From an uncultured Prevotella sp. (lineage in GTDB: Bacteria > Bacteroidota > Bacteroidia > Bacteroidales > Bacteroidaceae): a DNA stretch of 8,985 bases. The notes below the pieces were generated by a model, which searched no databases, was not told the origin of the DNA, and worked only from the letters and a program-made list of their open reading frames with translations. Made by a program: the position numbers and the translations under genes. This document shows positions 7,741 through 8,985 of the stretch, one piece after another. How positions within the stretch are numbered: the first letter of the stretch is position 1; every line of letters starts with the position of its first letter. The stretch spans positions 1-8,985 of the forward strand of contig URLQ01000116.1 in NCBI GenBank assembly GCA_900548745.1, given 5' to 3'.

Positions 7741-8337
7741 TCACCGGATAAGCATAGCGATGATGGTCCATTTCAGATAGCCGTCGAGGTTCTTTCGCAT
7801 GAAGGCAAGTGCGTTTTTTATGTGGTATTTTACGGTGTTTGTGGAAATGCCCATCTCGTCGGCAATCTCTTTGTACGACAGTCCCTCGAAGCGGCTCTTC
7901 TCAAGCACCGCTCTGCACTCCTTGGGCAGTGTGGCGATGGCATTGTTTATTTTCTCTTCAAGTTCCTTTCCTAATAGTTCGTCGAAAGGTTCGTTGTCGT
8001 CGCGGAACACTATCTCAAGCATCTCCGTCTCGGCGTTCAGCTTCAGCTCTGTAGTTTCGGAAGCCATGCGCCTCAGTCTTGCCTTCAGTTCGTTTATGCA
8101 CCTGTTGCGCACCGCTCTTGTCAGATATGCGTGCAGACTGCTTTCCACATTCAGTGTGTTGCGGTTCTCCCAGATGTTCAGCATCACGTCGTCGACAATG
8201 CTTTCTGCGGCCGTAGAGTCGTGCACCATGCAGTTGGCAAAGCGGCACAGTTTCTCGTACTCGCTGTCGAAGAGGAATTTGAAAGCATCCTCTTCGCCCG
8301 TCTGCAGCCGTGTTATAATGAAAACGTCGTCCGTCAT
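7741..8337 (-). CDS. ECF RNA polymerase sigma factor (Bacteroides expansion family)
   Basis: This 198-residue sigma-70 family member has only regions 2 and 4. Region 2 spans about 23-88, with the core-binding part ending in IVDDVMLNIWENR (47-59) and the promoter-melting part in HAYLTRAVRNRCINELKA (69-86). Region 4 spans about 137-184, with LPKECRAVLEKSRFEGLSYK and the helix-turn-helix IADEMGISTNTVKYHIKNAL (158-177). There is no region 1.1 or 3, and the length is normal for the class. It is expected to direct RNA polymerase to the susC-like promoter when released by the FecR-like protein. GAAGGA (8341-8346) sits three bases before the ATG and supports this start, although the spacing is short. 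Its promoter region contains the 73-bp repeats and a consensus TTTG-19-TATCTTTG promoter. Confidence 0.95.
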   Translation of the reverse strand: MTDDVFIITRLQTGEEDAFKFLFDSEYEKLCRFANCMVHDSTAAESIVDDVMLNIWENRNTLNVESSLHAYLTRAVRNRCINELKARLRRMASETTELKLNAETEMLEIVFRDDNEPFDELLGKELEEKINNAIATLPKECRAVLEKSRFEGLSYKEIADEMGISTNTVKYHIKNALAFMRKNLDGYLKWTIIAMLIR

Positions 8338-8361
8338 ATTTCCTTCAATATAATATCTTGT

Positions 8362-8389
8362 TTATATATTATACCTTATTTATATATAA
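8362..8389 (-). repeat. AT-only inverted repeat in the sigma-gene leader
   Basis: TTATATAT (8362-8369) and ATATATAA (8382-8389) are perfect reverse complements around a 12-nt loop. The structure would lie within the 5' untranslated leader, about 25 nt upstream of the sigma-factor start codon. Made entirely of A-T pairs, it would be a weak hairpin. Confidence 0.35.
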
Positions 8390-8413
8390 TAGCTTTATCG
8401 TTAGCAAGCATTG

Positions 8414-8584
8414 TCTTATGCAAAGATAGTGCAAACCGAGAGTAAAACATCAAGCTTGCTTGAATGTTCTACCGAGGTGCCGCCTATCTTATGCAAAGAT
8501 AGTGCAAACCGAGAGTAAAACATCAAGCTTGTTTGAATGTTCTACCGAGGTGCCGCCTATCTTATGCAAAGATAGTACAAATCG
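8414..8584. repeat. 73-bp tandem repeat, two full copies and a partial third
   Basis: Copies at 8414-8486 and 8487-8559 differ at one base (C at 8459, T at 8532). A third partial copy begins at 8560 with 17 identical bases (TCTTATGCAAAGATAGT) and decays by about 8584. Each unit has TGCAAA repeated at an 11-bp step, an imperfect palindrome (AACATCAAGC / GCTTGAATGTT at 8446-8468 in copy 1, with one bulged base) and two ACCGAG blocks flanking it. At the two unit junctions, CTATCTT and AAGATAG form a perfect 7-bp inverted repeat around ATGCA (8484-8502 and 8557-8575). On the minus strand every copy contains TATCTTTG, a perfect -7 box facing the sigma gene. From memory, similar sequence recurs in Bacteroidales intergenic regions, but I could not check this. 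Confidence 0.9.
8421..8501 (-). promoter_or_regulatory. Two extra TATCTTTG -7 boxes in repeat copies 1 and 2
   Basis: TATCTTTG lies on the minus strand at 8421-8428 and 8494-8501, 73 bp apart. Unlike the copy at 8567, neither has a good TTTG at 19-21 bp; the nearest partial match is CTTG at 22 bp, inside the repeat's palindrome. They may be secondary promoters or non-functional copies. The nearer box would give a leader of about 75 nt. Confidence 0.35.
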
Positions 8585-8597
8585 CTTGTAGTGCAAA
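8567..8597 (-). promoter_or_regulatory. Consensus promoter for the sigma/anti-sigma genes
   Basis: On the minus strand, TTTG (8594-8597) is followed after exactly 19 bp by TATCTTTG (8567-8574). Both boxes and the spacing fit the Bacteroidetes housekeeping promoter consensus. Transcription would start near 8560 and produce a leader of about 220 nt that contains both full 73-bp repeats before the sigma-factor ATG at 8337. Confidence 0.6.
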
Positions 8598-8723
8598 ATG
8601 AAATGTGGAAGACTTTCATTTTTATGGCTCATATTCTTGTTTATATCAATACTTTCCCTGTCAATGATGGTCTATTTGCAGAATTTCCTCCTAAAGCGGC
8701 ATTGGCGTTATAGTTGGTCCTGA
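8598..8723 (+). CDS. Possible 41-residue single-span membrane peptide
   Basis: An ATG at 8598 opens a 41-codon frame that ends in TGA at 8721-8723; an in-frame TAG at 8589-8591 means no earlier start is available. The peptide begins MKCGRLSF, has one long hydrophobic segment at about 6-27 rich in Leu, Ile and Phe, and ends with a basic/aromatic tail (LLKRHWRYSWS). No clear Shine-Dalgarno sequence or TAnnTTTG box precedes it, and its start abuts the -33 box of the opposite-strand promoter. T-rich DNA readily encodes hydrophobic residues, so this may be a chance frame. I do not recognise a family. Confidence 0.2.
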   Translation: MKCGRLSFLWLIFLFISILSLSMMVYLQNFLLKRHWRYSWS

Positions 8724-8844
8724 AGAATGCTGACAAATGCTGTCTGACTTTAAAAAGAAGGAGCTTTTCAAACTTGTTGAGTGGTAAAAAAGATAAAAAG
8801 CATTGTTGTTTTAGTTAATTTATATTTAATAAAGGGCAAGGTCG

Positions 8845-8874
8845 TGTGTGTCATTAGTAAAAGTAGTACCTTTG
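8845..8874 (+). promoter_or_regulatory. rpsF promoter
   Basis: TACCTTTG (8867-8874) matches the TAnnTTTG -7 box on the plus strand. A TGTG (8845-8848) lies 18 bp upstream as a 3-of-4 match to TTTG. Transcription would start near 8880, giving a leader of about 40 nt before the rpsF ATG. Confidence 0.6.
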
Positions 8875-8918
8875 CACCGCATTTTGCAAAAATAACAAAT
8901 AAACAAAATTAAAAAGAA

Positions 8919-8985
8919 ATGTTGAATCATTACGAAACCGTTTTCATTTTGACTCCCGTTTTGTCTGATGAACAGATGAAGGAAA
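8919..8985 (+). CDS. rpsF: 30S ribosomal protein S6, N-terminal fragment (cut by window edge)
   Basis: The visible 22 codons encode a peptide beginning MLNHYETVFILTPVLSD, the first beta-strand of ribosomal protein S6, which binds 16S rRNA together with S18 in the small-subunit platform. The HYETVFILTPVLSDEQMKE segment closely matches remembered S6 starts of Prevotella and Bacteroides, and is the main taxonomic clue outside the SusCD genes. The start is the first ATG after a TAnnTTTG promoter and an A-rich leader without a strong Shine-Dalgarno sequence. In this phylum rpsF normally leads an rpsF-rpsR-rplI operon, which would lie beyond the window. It is divergent from, and functionally unrelated to, the sigma/SusCD locus. 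Confidence 0.92.
   Translation, partial: MLNHYETVFILTPVLSDEQMKE

Larger units (their letters stand above)
8338..8918. other. Divergent intergenic region between the sigma gene and rpsF
   Basis: This 581-bp stretch holds, from left to right, an AT-rich sigma-gene leader (8338-8413), the 73-bp tandem repeats (8414-8584), a consensus minus-strand promoter, a doubtful 41-codon ORF, about 120 bp of unassigned AT-rich sequence (8724-8843), and the rpsF promoter and leader. The unassigned part contains the short direct repeat AATGCTG at about 8727-8743. I see no tRNA or riboswitch there. Confidence 0.8.

Noticed and set aside
7799..8353. Long plus-strand open frame opposite the sigma gene (184 codons), and similar frames opposite susC, fecR and the phosphatase gene
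   Set aside because: The translations are Ser/Cys-rich or low in complexity with no recognisable domains, whereas the minus-strand frames carry clear family motifs. They are antisense shadows.
8414..8584. CRISPR-like array
   Set aside because: The 73-bp units abut directly, with no unique spacers, and only two full copies exist. No cas genes are nearby.
8880..8918. S6:S18-binding leader RNA before rpsF
   Set aside because: The predicted leader is only about 40 nt, A-rich and lacks the paired stems with a CCG bulge expected of that motif.
1..8985. Insertion sequence, integrase, attachment site or other mobile element
   Set aside because: No transposase or recombinase motifs, no terminal inverted repeats flanking a gene, and no tRNA were found. 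The locus could still have been transferred, but nothing here shows it.

Overview
The window comes from a member of the Bacteroidales, most likely a Prevotella-type organism. The evidence is a SusC/SusD outer-membrane pair, an ECF sigma factor of the Bacteroides-expansion type with a FecR/DUF4974 anti-sigma partner, promoters of the Bacteroidetes form (TTTG, a spacer of about 19 bp, then TAnnTTTG), mostly weak Shine-Dalgarno sequences, and a ribosomal protein S6 start that reads like the Prevotella/Bacteroides protein. The genus is an inference from remembered family sequences.

Layout. Five genes lie on the minus strand and are read from right to left. They are an ECF sigma factor (8337-7741), a FecR-like anti-sigma factor (7655-6624), a SusC-like TonB-dependent transporter with an N-terminal STN signalling domain (6453-3208), a SusD-like surface lipoprotein (3186-1495), and a secreted histidine phosphatase of branch 2 (1361-66). 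To their right is a 581-bp divergent intergenic region. It holds a 73-bp tandem repeat, one near-perfect consensus promoter facing the sigma gene, a possible 41-residue membrane peptide gene, and the promoter of rpsF. rpsF begins at 8919 on the plus strand and is cut by the window edge.

How it probably works. Substrate binding by the SusC/SusD complex would be sensed through the SusC STN domain. The signal would pass to the periplasmic part of FecR across the periplasm, releasing the sigma factor to transcribe susC, susD and the phosphatase gene. No housekeeping-type promoter is visible on the minus strand in the fecR-susC spacer, which fits sigma-dependent control. The only enzyme present is a phosphatase, and the window contains no glycoside hydrolase, lyase or sulfatase. 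The imported ligand may therefore be phosphorylated (inositol phosphate, sugar phosphate or phosphoglycan), but this is inference.

Points worth a second look are a consensus plus-strand promoter inside the 5' end of susC that could drive a cis-antisense RNA, the promoter-bearing 73-bp repeat upstream of the sigma gene, a perfect 12-bp stem-loop between susD and the phosphatase gene, and the small membrane-peptide ORF. I saw no tRNA, rRNA, CRISPR array, insertion sequence or integrase. Positions 1-65, downstream of the phosphatase gene, show no gene and no clear terminator.
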